Below are positions 1-5,809 of a stretch of DNA of 7,985 nt, piece after piece (position 1 is the stretch's first letter; every line of letters starts with the position of its first letter). The notes beneath the pieces were generated by a model that was given only the letters and a program-made list of their open reading frames with translations, did no database searches and was not told the DNA's origin. Both the position numbers and the translations under genes were made by a program. This DNA is from Chloroflexota bacterium (GTDB taxonomy: Bacteria; Chloroflexota; Dehalococcoidia; SM23-28-2; RBG-16-64-32): assembly GCA_005882715.1 (NCBI GenBank), contig VBEI01000018.1:1-7985 (forward strand), in the 5' to 3' direction.

Positions 1-2
1 TG

Positions 3-227
3 AGAGCGGAGCTTGCCGACCAACGGCGCCTTATTCTCGCGGCGCTGACCAGGATCCCGCTAGAGCAGCGGCAGATAATCGAGCTCGCGTATTTCGGCGG
101 CCTTACACAGCAGGAGATCGCAGAACGGCTGTCCCAGCCGCTGGGGACCGTGAAGACGCGAGTCCGGCTGGGGATGCAGAAGCTGCGCGCCGCGTTGACG
201 GCTGAGGTCAGGCTGGAAGAACGATGA
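3..227 (+). CDS. ECF-type RNA polymerase sigma factor, C-terminal part (5' end outside window)
   Basis: This frame is open from the left edge to the TGA at 225-227 and encodes about 74 residues of sigma-70 region 4. Visible landmarks are the region-4 lead-in 'IPLEQRQIIELAYFGGLTQQ' and the helix-turn-helix 'EIAERLSQPLGTVKTRV', followed by 'LGMQKLRAAL'; this block contacts the promoter -35 element. The start, region 2 and any extra domain lie upstream of the window. The stop overlaps the next gene's start codon as ATGA, and that next gene is an RskA-like anti-sigma factor. The pair therefore looks like a SigK/RskA-type regulatory unit, in which the membrane protein holds the sigma factor inactive until a signal arrives. 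The class is clear; the exact ECF group cannot be assigned from region 4 alone. Confidence 0.93.
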   Translation, partial: RAELADQRRLILAALTRIPLEQRQIIELAYFGGLTQQEIAERLSQPLGTVKTRVRLGMQKLRAALTAEVRLEER

Positions 228-1081
228 GAGACGCCTTCGACCGACTGGACAGCGGCTGCGCGGAAACCATGGAGCTGGTGGATGCCTATGCGCTGGGGGC
301 GCTCGAAAACCAAGAGGCAGCGGCGCTGCAGCAGCACCTATCGGATTGTGCGGCCTGTCGCGAAGAGCTGAGCAAGTCCCAGCGGACGGCTGCGCTGCTG
401 TCCCTTTCCGTCCGCATCGAACAGGCGCCGTCGAGCCTTCGAGAGCGAATCCTTGCAAGGGCCGAAACTGAAAAGTATGAACTGCCGGCCTGGAGGCGGT
501 TCTTACCGAGCCGGCGGACCAGCACTCGCGCACTCGCCTTCGGGGGGGTAGCGGCGCTTGCGTTCGCGGTATTCCTTCAGGCTCAGCTGACCAATCTGCG
601 CGGCGACAAGAACCAGTTGCAGGATCAGCTATCGGCGGCCAGTTCTGAGCTGGAACAGCAACGACAAATTGTCGCGGTGCTGTCCGCCCAAGACACTCAG
701 AAGGTGTCTATGGAGCAGCCTCTCAGGTCTCAAGCGGAGAGCGTGTACAACTGGAGTCAGGACAATTCCGCCGGGTTTATCGTCTGCCGCAATTTTCCGA
801 CGCAGGCACCCGGACGAGTATATCAGGTGTGGTTTGTTACGAGTGGACTAACAGAACCCGTGGCCACATTTGTGCCTCAAGATGGGGGCTGCCAGATACC
901 GATGGATATGAGCCGAATGAACTGGCGGCCGGAGGGTATCGCGATCAGTGTAGAACCGCAGGGCGGCAGCAGGGCGCCAACGCGGCCGTGGTTCAGCTAC
1001 GCCTGGTTCGACGAAGCTTCGAAGGCCGGCGGTAGCCACGACATGCGCATGGGAATAATGACCGCGGCCATCGGGCCGTAG
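224..1081 (+). CDS. RskA-like transmembrane anti-sigma factor with zinc-binding N-terminus
   Basis: The 285-residue protein has the standard anti-sigma layout. The cytoplasmic N-terminal domain carries an H-x3-C-x2-C motif (H38, C42, C45 in 'HLSDCAACREEL'), the ZAS signature that binds and silences an ECF sigma factor. One membrane segment lies at about residues 103-120 after an Arg-rich stretch. A heptad-like stretch rich in Gln, Leu and Glu follows at about 121-153. The extracytoplasmic RskA C-terminal domain covers about 170-260, with the typical 'GRVYQVWFV' and 'ISVEPQGGSRAPT' elements. The start at 224 is fixed by the four-base overlap with the sigma gene and a GGAAGA stretch just upstream, which implies translational coupling. 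In the family the membrane protein is usually released by stepwise proteolysis; the activating signal cannot be read here. The last 25 or so residues extend past the core domain. Confidence 0.93.
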   Translation: MRDAFDRLDSGCAETMELVDAYALGALENQEAAALQQHLSDCAACREELSKSQRTAALLSLSVRIEQAPSSLRERILARAETEKYELPAWRRFLPSRRTSTRALAFGGVAALAFAVFLQAQLTNLRGDKNQLQDQLSAASSELEQQRQIVAVLSAQDTQKVSMEQPLRSQAESVYNWSQDNSAGFIVCRNFPTQAPGRVYQVWFVTSGLTEPVATFVPQDGGCQIPMDMSRMNWRPEGIAISVEPQGGSRAPTRPWFSYAWFDEASKAGGSHDMRMGIMTAAIGP

Positions 1082-1098
1082 GACGCGGCCCCGTTTTT
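1073..1098 (+). terminator. probable rho-independent terminator overlapping the anti-sigma stop codon
   Basis: A GGGCCG (1073-1078) pairs with CGGCCC (1086-1091) around a seven-base loop containing the TAG stop, and CG plus five T residues follow (1094-1098). The stem is short but all G/C. The position at the end of the sigma/anti-sigma operon fits a terminator. It would separate that operon from the downstream ORF at 1137. Confidence 0.5.
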
Positions 1099-1122
1099 GC
1101 TCACCCCTCTTCGCCGCCGGTG

Positions 1123-1134
1123 GGACGATCGTCC
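1123..1134. repeat. perfect 12-base palindrome
   Basis: GGACGATCGTCC equals its own reverse complement and lies two bases before the GTG of the cysteine-rich ORF. It could be an operator for a dimeric regulator, but a single 12-base palindrome in GC-rich DNA may be chance. Confidence 0.3.
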
Positions 1135-1136
1135 TT

Positions 1137-1376
1137 GTGGCAACGGCGATTTTCGGGCTGGGCTTGGCTGTTTGCCCCGGCCCACGGCTAGATCTTCACG
1201 AACGTTCTTCATACACGCCGGTCTTCGAATCGTCTGAGATTCAGCCCTGGCCGCCATTAACAACAGGCGCGTGCCTCGGCTGCCTCGAGGGTGAGCCTTG
1301 TACGCACTCATTCGACTGGTGCCAGCACTGCGGCCCTTGCGGGCCTCACATGATTAAACGAGGCGGAAGCTTCTAA
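1137..1376 (+). CDS. possible small cysteine-rich protein (doubtful)
   Basis: This 79-codon ORF starts at GTG 1137 and is not recognised as any family. The N-terminus is hydrophobic (residues 1-13). The C-terminal third concentrates cysteines: C46-x2-C49, C55, then C62-x2-C65-x2-C68, with H57, H64 and H71 interleaved, and C13 near the start. That spacing would suit metal binding or disulphides. The same frame stays open upstream to 1062 and reads as a more complete hydrophobic segment before residue 1, but it contains no ATG, GTG or TTG before 1137. The real start may therefore be missing, or the ORF may be a remnant. No good Shine-Dalgarno is seen; a 12-base palindrome ends two bases before the GTG. 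It fills an otherwise empty interval, which favours coding, but codon choice is not decisive. Confidence 0.33.
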   Translation: MATAIFGLGLAVCPGPRLDLHERSSYTPVFESSEIQPWPPLTTGACLGCLEGEPCTHSFDWCQHCGPCGPHMIKRGGSF

Positions 1377-1409
1377 CGCTTTTGATGCTGCCGCGCCGCC
1401 GAATCAGGC

Positions 1410-1415
1410 TATCAT
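1410..1415 (+). promoter_or_regulatory. candidate -10 element TATCAT for the metal-binding lipoprotein gene
   Basis: TATCAT is followed by ten bases and then ATG 1426, with no Shine-Dalgarno between them. Transcription starting 7-10 bases after the element would give a leader of zero to three bases. No -35 hexamer at normal spacing is seen. Confidence 0.4.
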
Positions 1416-1425
1416 AAGAGTCGCC

Positions 1426-2388
1426 ATGAATCGGTTGCAGCCCCGGCCAGCCGACTGCTTGGCGGCAGCCGGGCTGCTGTTCGCACTCATTGCGCTGCTT
1501 ATCGGCGTCTCGGCTTGCGGCGGTGGCGGATCGTCTGGCAGCGAGAAGAAGATCAAGGCGGTCACTACCCTTCCCCTGTTTGCCGACTTCGTCCGCGAGG
1601 TCGGCGGCGACCGTGTGGATGTATCTTCACTGATACCAATAGGCGTCAATCCACAGGCATGGCAGCCTGCGACGGGCGACGCCGAACGCGTCGCCCAGGC
1701 TGACATCGCCTTCGCAAATGGTCACGACTTCGAGCCCGCCGCTACGAAGGTCCTTCAAGAGAACCTTCGCCCGGGTGTCCCGCTCGTTCAGATCGCGGGA
1801 GACGACGACGAGCTGGAACGCGCCGGCGCCGAGATCTTCCACCAAACAATAACCGGCGCTCACCAGCCGGTCCTCTGGATGAGCGTCCAGAACGGGAAGG
1901 CCTACGCTCAATTCATTCGACAGGAGCTCACGAAGTTCGACCCGGAGGGCGAAAAGGATTACACGCAGAATAGCGAGGCGTATTTCAAGCGGATCGACGA
2001 AACAGAGCAATACGCGTTCAAGCGCCTGGACGCCGTTCCGCCGGAGAACAAGAAGCTCATTTCCACAGACACTTCGCTCGAATATTTCGGCAGCTACTAC
2101 GCCATCGAGCTCACCGCCCAGCTTTCGGTCTACCAAGGCCAGGCGCTGACGCCCGAGGACTTCGAGCGCATCAAGAGCACAATACGAGCTCGCTCTGTCC
2201 TAGCCGTGTTCGTCCAGCCTTACGCAAGCGCGGAGAGCGACATGCTGCGGCGGGCTGGGGAAGAGACGGGGGTGCGCGTGTGTACTTTGTATAGTGACTC
2301 GCTGGACGACAACGTCAGGAGCTACATCGATCTGATCCGCTTCGACGCGGACGAGCTCTATCGCTGTCTCGGAGGGGAGAGTGCTTGA
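1426..2388 (+). CDS. ZnuA/TroA-family metal ABC transporter substrate-binding lipoprotein lacking the usual His ligands
   Basis: The 320-residue protein begins with a lipoprotein signal: Arg at 3 and 7, a hydrophobic core at about 11-27, and lipobox V28-S29-A30-C31 followed by a Gly/Ser linker. The rest follows the cluster A-I (zinc/manganese) binding-protein fold: 'TTLPLFADFVREVGGD' near the mature N-terminus, 'GVNPQAWQP' (73-81), 'ADIAFANGHDFE' (92-103), 'QPVLWMS' (147-153), 'EYFGSYYAIEL' (219-229), and 'SDSLDDNVRSYIDLIRF' (290-306). In the family, His in 'DPHxY/W', His in 'DPHxW', His before 'xxxxYF', and an Asp/Glu bind the metal. Here these positions read Q77, V149 and D215, with D291 apparently kept. 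The only histidines are H100, H139 and H146. The gene overlaps the ATPase remnant downstream, so it was once part of an importer operon. The ligand loss may mean a different ligand or decay. Confidence 0.88.
   Translation: MNRLQPRPADCLAAAGLLFALIALLIGVSACGGGGSSGSEKKIKAVTTLPLFADFVREVGGDRVDVSSLIPIGVNPQAWQPATGDAERVAQADIAFANGHDFEPAATKVLQENLRPGVPLVQIAGDDDELERAGAEIFHQTITGAHQPVLWMSVQNGKAYAQFIRQELTKFDPEGEKDYTQNSEAYFKRIDETEQYAFKRLDAVPPENKKLISTDTSLEYFGSYYAIELTAQLSVYQGQALTPEDFERIKSTIRARSVLAVFVQPYASAESDMLRRAGEETGVRVCTLYSDSLDDNVRSYIDLIRFDADELYRCLGGESA
2371..2379 (+). promoter_or_regulatory. strong Shine-Dalgarno for the ATPase remnant
   Basis: GGAGGGGAG lies inside the last codons of the lipoprotein gene and just ahead of GTG 2381. 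It supports this GTG as the original start of the ATPase and shows that the two genes were translationally coupled. Confidence 0.6.
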
Positions 2389-2593
2389 GCACTCATCGCA
2401 TCGTGACGGCGCTGTAGCCGTACGCCGCGTGAACGCGGGCTACAGCGGGCGCGCCGCCCTCGAAGGTGTGACGTTCACGATTGAGACCGGTTGCCTGGCG
2501 GGCTTGGTCGGGCCGAATGGCAGCGGCAAGTCGACGCCTCTGAAGGTCATGCTTCATTTCACGCCGTTTAAGCCGACCGCGGTGCTAGAATAA
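2381..2593 (+). pseudogene. truncated metal ABC transporter ATPase (ZnuC-like remnant)
   Basis: The GTG start overlaps the end of the binding-protein gene by eight bases. The frame reads as the first lobe of an ABC ATPase: an aromatic A-loop region 'VNAGYSGRAALEGVTF', then Walker A 'GPNGSGKST' at about residues 44-52. The next residue is Pro, where Leu is usual. After roughly 17 more residues, ending 'KPTAVLE', it stops at TAA 2591-2593, giving 70 residues against about 250 for an intact ATPase. The Q-loop, signature LSGGQ, Walker B and H-loop are all absent, and no permease gene follows. The product cannot be a working ATPase. A deletion fused its 5' end to the DNA carrying the next gene, probably somewhere in 2545-2593. 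The family call is firm; the exact junction is inferred. Confidence 0.85.
2586..2591 (+). promoter_or_regulatory. candidate -10 element TAGAAT for the DinB-like gene
   Basis: TAGAAT overlaps the end of the ATPase remnant and stands nine bases before GTG 2601, with no Shine-Dalgarno in between. The spacing would place the transcript start at or within about three bases of the start codon. Confidence 0.42.
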
Positions 2594-2600
2594 CGCCGCC

Positions 2601-3131
2601 GTGTTCACCGACATCGAGACCTTTCTCCGCTACTTCGACGGCGTGCACCGGCGCGCGCTGCGCGACATCGGGGCGCTTCCCGCGGAAGCAGAGTCATATC
2701 GCCCGGAGACGGGTGAAGGCGAAGGGGCGTGGAGCATCGGCGAGCTTGTGCGCCACATGGCAGGGTCGCGGTTGTACTTCGCGCGGGCCTATCGCGGCGA
2801 GGGCTGGGTCTTCGATTACCCTCTGCGCGACTGCGTTTCCCAGACCGACTGGCTCCCTTGTCTGAAGGAGTCGATGGCCGAGTTCCGGCGCCGCCTTGAA
2901 GGTACCCCAAGCGACTGGCTCGCGCGAAAGATAAGGATGATCGATACGGATGGCGAGCTATCCGGCTGGCGCGTACTCATGATGTGCCTGGAGCACGACG
3001 TCCACCATCGCTCGCAGATCGAGACTTACGCGGGCCTCGAGGGCTGGCCGGTACAGCACATCTACGGCCGCTCCGCCGAACAGGTCGGCGCCCAACGCGA
3101 GCGGCAGCAGCGGTTGCACCGCAAATCATAA
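2601..3131 (+). CDS. DinB-like putative metal-binding protein
   Basis: The 176-residue protein matches the DinB/YfiT four-helix-bundle superfamily in size and motifs. 'WSIGELVRHMAGSR' (44-57) carries the first conserved His, H52, and 'LEHDVHHRSQIETYAGL' (130-146) carries the paired histidines H132 and H136 of the usual H-x3-H-R-x-Q motif. In characterised relatives these three histidines hold a divalent metal, and some members act as thiol-dependent transferases (bacillithiol or mycothiol S-transferases) or hydrolases; the substrate here is unknown. The C-terminal 30 residues are charged and Gln/Arg rich. GTG 2601 is used because a -10-like TAGAAT stands nine bases upstream and the conserved N-terminal helix starts at once. 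The gene lies seven bases after the ATPase remnant but is unrelated to it. The family call is solid and the function is open. Confidence 0.85.
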   Translation: MFTDIETFLRYFDGVHRRALRDIGALPAEAESYRPETGEGEGAWSIGELVRHMAGSRLYFARAYRGEGWVFDYPLRDCVSQTDWLPCLKESMAEFRRRLEGTPSDWLARKIRMIDTDGELSGWRVLMMCLEHDVHHRSQIETYAGLEGWPVQHIYGRSAEQVGAQRERQQRLHRKS

Positions 3132-3232
3132 CCTTTGGTGCGGGCCGCTGGGCACTCTCGGTTCTGCTCGAATCTGTGTTATTTGCGGTACCGTTGACAC
3201 GCGCAGGTATCAGACCGCGCGCCGTCGCGTCC

Positions 3233-3238
3233 TACAAT
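3233..3238 (+). promoter_or_regulatory. candidate -10 element TACAAT for the GltD-like gene
   Basis: TACAAT lies ten bases before ATG 3249 and sixteen before ATG 3255. A perfect TTGACA at 3194-3199 is 33 bases upstream, too far to be its -35 partner. The rest of the 117-base interval (3132-3248) shows no other clear signal. Confidence 0.45.
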
Positions 3239-3248
3239 AGTAGGTGGA

Positions 3249-4688
3249 ATGCCTATGACGAACGCCGAGGCTGTAAAGAGCATAGACCGTAAGGCGCGTC
3301 TGCAGGTGCCGCATCAGCCGGCGCCCAAACAGAAGCCGGAGGACCGGGTCCATAACTGGCTCGAGGTGTATGAAGGCTATGACCTCGAGACGGCCAAGAT
3401 TGAGGCGTACCGTTGCATTCAGTGCCCGGCGGCGCCCTGCCAGGTCGCATGCCCGCTGCACAACGACATCCCCGGGGCGTTCCTCAAACTGGAGGACGGC
3501 GATGTCCACGGCGCGGCTGACGTCTTCCGCGCGACCAACCCCGCGCCGGACATGTGCGGCCGCCTCTGCCCGCAGGAATCGCTCTGCGAAGGGCACTGCG
3601 TGGTCGGCAAGAAGGCGATCCCAGTCGCGATCGGCAGGCTCGAGGCGTTCATCGCGGACTACGAGCGCGACCACGGCGGGCGGCCGCTCCCGCACATCGC
3701 GCCGCCGACCGGCAAGGGGGTCGCGGTAGTCGGTTCGGGGCCGGCCGGCCTCGCTGTCGCTGAGATGCTCGCGATACGCGGGCATGCCGTGCGCGTATTC
3801 GAGGCGTGGCCTGAGCCGGGGGGCGTGCTGCGCTACGGGATCCCGGACTTCAAGATGGACAAGCGCCACGTTGACGACCAGGTCGAGTACCTCGAGCAGT
3901 TAGGCGTCGAATTCCAGTACAACACGCGCATCGGATATGACATAACGGTAGACGGCCTCCTCGCTGACGGTTACAATGCCGTCTTCCTCGGCCACGGCGC
4001 CGGCCAGGGCAACAAGCTCGGCGTGCCGGGCGAGGAGCTGGACGGCATATACATGGCGACCGATTTTCTCGTGCGGGCCAACCTACCGACCGCTGAGCTG
4101 CCTGAGTTCATGTGGGACCCGCTCACGGTCGGGAAGCGCCTCGTCGTCGTCGGCGGCGGCGATACTTCCATGGACTGTGTCCGCTCAGGCGTGCGGCTGG
4201 GCTGTGAGGAGGTCTGGTGCGTGTACCGCCGAACCGAGGCGGAGATGGCGGGGCGCGAGGAAGAGCGCAGGCACGCCAAGGAAGAAGGCGTCAAGTTCAT
4301 CTTCCAGGCAACGCCGGTGCGCTTCGTCGCAGCACCCGGCGAGAACCGCGTCCAGGCCGTCCGCTTCCAGAGGATGGAGCTCGGTGAGCCGGACGAATCT
4401 GGCCGCCGCCGGCCGCTGCCCGTGATCGGCTCAGAGTTCGATGTCGAGGCCGATACGGTCGTGATCGCGATCGGCTACAAGGTCGAGAGGCTGCTCTACC
4501 AGACGACGCCCCGACTCGAGGCGACGGACTGGGGCACGGTCAAGACGGATGACGACGGTCGAACGAGCCGCCCCGGCATCTTCGCCGCCGGCGACAACGT
4601 TCGGGGCGCTGATCTCGTCGTCACTGCACTCGCGGACGCCAAGAAGACAGCCGCGGCGATAGATGAGTATCTTAAGTCGTTGCTCTAA
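3249..4688 (+). CDS. GltD-like NAD(P)H-dependent Fe-S flavoprotein (glutamate synthase small-subunit family)
   Basis: The 479-residue protein has the full architecture of the glutamate synthase beta-subunit family. An N-terminal Fer4_20 domain holds two Cys groups, C57-x2-C60-x3-C64-x3-C68 and C103-x3-C107-x5-C113-x3-C117, for [4Fe-4S] clusters. The FAD-binding Rossmann motif 'VVGSGPAGLAVAEML' spans 160-174, the NAD(P)H Rossmann motif 'VVVGGGDTSMDCVRS' spans 299-313, and the C-terminal FAD motif 'GIFAAGDNVRGADLVVTAL' starts at 443. Length is normal for GltD. Such proteins pass electrons from NAD(P)H to a partner, classically GltB, which makes glutamate from glutamine and 2-oxoglutarate. No large subunit or ferredoxin-type partner lies nearby, so it could serve another oxidoreductase. 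ATG 3255 is an alternative start, better spaced from AGGTGG (3242-3247). The downstream gene begins 32 bases later and may be co-transcribed. Confidence 0.93.
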   Translation: MPMTNAEAVKSIDRKARLQVPHQPAPKQKPEDRVHNWLEVYEGYDLETAKIEAYRCIQCPAAPCQVACPLHNDIPGAFLKLEDGDVHGAADVFRATNPAPDMCGRLCPQESLCEGHCVVGKKAIPVAIGRLEAFIADYERDHGGRPLPHIAPPTGKGVAVVGSGPAGLAVAEMLAIRGHAVRVFEAWPEPGGVLRYGIPDFKMDKRHVDDQVEYLEQLGVEFQYNTRIGYDITVDGLLADGYNAVFLGHGAGQGNKLGVPGEELDGIYMATDFLVRANLPTAELPEFMWDPLTVGKRLVVVGGGDTSMDCVRSGVRLGCEEVWCVYRRTEAEMAGREEERRHAKEEGVKFIFQATPVRFVAAPGENRVQAVRFQRMELGEPDESGRRRPLPVIGSEFDVEADTVVIAIGYKVERLLYQTTPRLEATDWGTVKTDDDGRTSRPGIFAAGDNVRGADLVVTALADAKKTAAAIDEYLKSLL

Positions 4689-4710
4689 GTCGTTCGGCCG
4701 GGACTAAAGC

Positions 4711-4714
4711 GGAG
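4711..4714 (+). promoter_or_regulatory. Shine-Dalgarno GGAG fixing the GTG 4721 start
   Basis: GGAG followed by six bases and GTG is a clear ribosome binding site. It selects GTG 4721 over internal starts. Confidence 0.55.
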
Positions 4715-4720
4715 CCTCTC

Positions 4721-5167
4721 GTGACGATTGCGGGCGAAAGCGAAGCGTCGCGGCGCTCACGCGCGCAGTTCCGCAGCATGGGATTCTGGTTCTTCGGGTT
4801 GGTTGCGCTTGCGCTGCTGGCCTTTGGCACATGTACGGCATATTGGGAGCTAACCGCCACCAGGGTCGGCGACGTTGAGAGTCTCATCGAGAAGAACCTG
4901 CCGCGTGGATCTACAACCGAGGAAATCGTCGCCTTCCTCGACTCTCGCGAGATACCCTCGGGCGAGATCAAGCCGTTTGATCCCAACGTTCACTGCTGTG
5001 AGCTGCAAGACGCCGGAGTGGCAACCGGCACGCTAACTCTTTCGGCGTTTATGGAAGACACAAGGCACGATCTGGCCTGTGCCTTTAGCATCCATATTGA
5101 GTTCATTTTGGACGCACGGGGGCGATTGACGGATCACGTCGTCTGGGAGACATCCGCTTGCCTCTAG
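4721..5167 (+). CDS. uncharacterised membrane-anchored protein
   Basis: I do not recognise a named family. The 148-residue product has a basic N-terminus (R11, R12, R14, R18), one hydrophobic helix at about 21-40, and a soluble domain predicted outside the membrane. The stretch 'LPRGSTTEEIVAFLDSREI' (60-78) resembles the 'Lp.Gts..eV..fL' helix seen in many small BamE/SmpA-like or lipoprotein-type domains, but this is only a resemblance. Four cysteines lie in the soluble part (92, 93, 120, 147) and could form disulphides. C38 lies at the end of the helix, without a good lipobox. The GTG start is supported by GGAG at 4711-4714, six bases upstream. Its stop TAG at 5165-5167 overlaps the stop of the convergent DoxX gene. 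It probably shares a transcript with the GltD-like gene, with no evident functional link. Confidence 0.72.
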   Translation: MTIAGESEASRRSRAQFRSMGFWFFGLVALALLAFGTCTAYWELTATRVGDVESLIEKNLPRGSTTEEIVAFLDSREIPSGEIKPFDPNVHCCELQDAGVATGTLTLSAFMEDTRHDLACAFSIHIEFILDARGRLTDHVVWETSACL

Positions 5168-5652
5168 AAGCGCGCGCCCAGCCCCCGTTGCGCGAGCGCA
5201 CCATCGACGCTCAGCGCCTGCCTTCCCGCGTAGACGAAGAGCAGCGCTGCTCCCGCGATGAACGCCAGATCGACGCCGCTTGCTCCTAGGCTCGTGCCGT
5301 TCATCAGCAAGAAATTGAGGTTCATGAATATTGCCGCGGCAGCCGTCAGCCTTGTGAACAAGCCGAGTATTAACCCGACGCCCACGCAGATCTCACCGAC
5401 GATGACGAGCACCGTGAGCGGCTGGTCAATCTCGATGAAGACGTGTTCCAGCAGATATCGGTATCCAGGGACAGCGGAGTCGTCGGCCGCCTTCTGGAGC
5501 TTCATCGCCAGGTCGTCTCCGCCGACATAGCCGCTGGCGATTTGATGCTCCGCCTCCATCAGGAAGAAGAGGCCCATCGCGACACGCAGGACCAGGAGCA
5601 GCCACGGGAACCAATCAAGAACGGCACGTCTAATCGTGGGCTGGGCACTCAT
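5164..5652 (-). CDS. DoxX-family membrane protein
   Basis: The 162-residue protein has four hydrophobic segments, at about 14-33, 77-99, 102-118 and 127-142, the usual DoxX/DoxD-like four-helix layout. The segment 'LLLVLRVAMGLFFLMEAEHQ' (18-37) matches the family's first helix, which is followed by a charged loop. 'VGEICVGVGLILGLFTRLTA' (85-104) matches the conserved second-helix block with Glu and the 'G..TRl' turn, and 'NGTSLGASGVDLAFI' (118-132) leads to the last helix. Family members include the small subunit of archaeal thiosulphate:quinone oxidoreductase and proteins tied to redox stress, but most bacterial copies, probably including this one, have no known reaction. The start at 5652 is supported by a TAGCCT six bases upstream on the same strand. 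The stop shares CTAG with the convergent gene, so the two transcripts must overlap or end inside each other's genes. Confidence 0.87.
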   Translation of the reverse strand: MSAQPTIRRAVLDWFPWLLLVLRVAMGLFFLMEAEHQIASGYVGGDDLAMKLQKAADDSAVPGYRYLLEHVFIEIDQPLTVLVIVGEICVGVGLILGLFTRLTAAAAIFMNLNFLLMNGTSLGASGVDLAFIAGAALLFVYAGRQALSVDGALAQRGLGARF

Positions 5653-5658
5653 GCGTAT

Positions 5659-5664
5659 AGGCTA
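5659..5664 (-). promoter_or_regulatory. candidate -10 element TAGCCT for the DoxX gene
   Basis: On the minus strand TAGCCT is followed by six bases and ATG 5652, the spacing typical of leaderless promoters. The hexamer is a weak match (TANNNT only), and no Shine-Dalgarno lies in the six bases. Confidence 0.3.
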
Positions 5665-5743
5665 CTGCCTCGAGGCTCCCGCTGGATTACGAATCTTACG
5701 TGAGTGTAACGCCTCCAGGGGCAAAGACAGTCGCCGAGGCTCA

Positions 5744-5759
5744 GGCCGCGCCGGCGGCC
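5744..5759. repeat. GC inverted repeat between divergent genes
   Basis: GGCCGC and GCGGCC flank a four-base GCCG loop in the 157-base interval between the DoxX and retropepsin-like genes. No T-run follows, so it is not a standard terminator. It may be chance or a minor regulatory hairpin. Confidence 0.25.
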
Positions 5760-5794
5760 ACCTTGCCCGGACAGATAGCTCTCGTGCGCGCTGC

Positions 5795-5800
5795 TATACT
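5795..5800 (+). promoter_or_regulatory. candidate -10 element TATACT for the retropepsin-like gene
   Basis: TATACT is one base from the TATAAT consensus and is followed by nine bases and GTG 5810. There is no Shine-Dalgarno, which suggests a leaderless or near-leaderless transcript. No clear -35 is seen at 17 bases. Confidence 0.45.
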
Positions 5801-5809
5801 GGTTTCGCT

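Larger units (their letters stand above)
1082..1425. other. 344-base interval without a certain gene
   Basis: Between the anti-sigma factor and the metal-binding lipoprotein I find the tail of the terminator hairpin, a perfect 12-base palindrome (GGACGATCGTCC, 1123-1134), the small cysteine-rich ORF at 1137-1376, a weak GGCCC/GGGCC inverted repeat (1332-1345) and a -10-like element before 1426. No tRNA-like or riboswitch-like structure was recognised. Confidence 0.6.

Noticed and set aside
997..1311. 104-codon minus-strand ORF over the anti-sigma end and the gap
   Set aside because: It runs antisense to the well-supported anti-sigma C-terminus, is Arg/Ser rich and has no recognisable motif.
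1332..1345. GGCCC/GGGCC hairpin inside the cysteine-rich ORF as a terminator
   Set aside because: The stem is only five base pairs and no T-run follows.
1627..2136. 169-codon minus-strand ORF inside the metal-binding lipoprotein gene
   Set aside because: It is an antisense shadow; the plus strand carries a lipobox and family motifs over the same bases.
3194..3238. TTGACA (3194-3199) and TACAAT (3233-3238) as a paired sigma-70 promoter
   Set aside because: The spacer is 33 bases, about twice the usual 17, and no -10-like hexamer sits at the right distance after TTGACA.
5636..5809. N-terminal extension of the retropepsin-like protein from ATG 5636
   Set aside because: The extra residues are Arg/Gly rich without family similarity, overlap the start of the DoxX gene, and precede a better start with a -10-like element at 5795.
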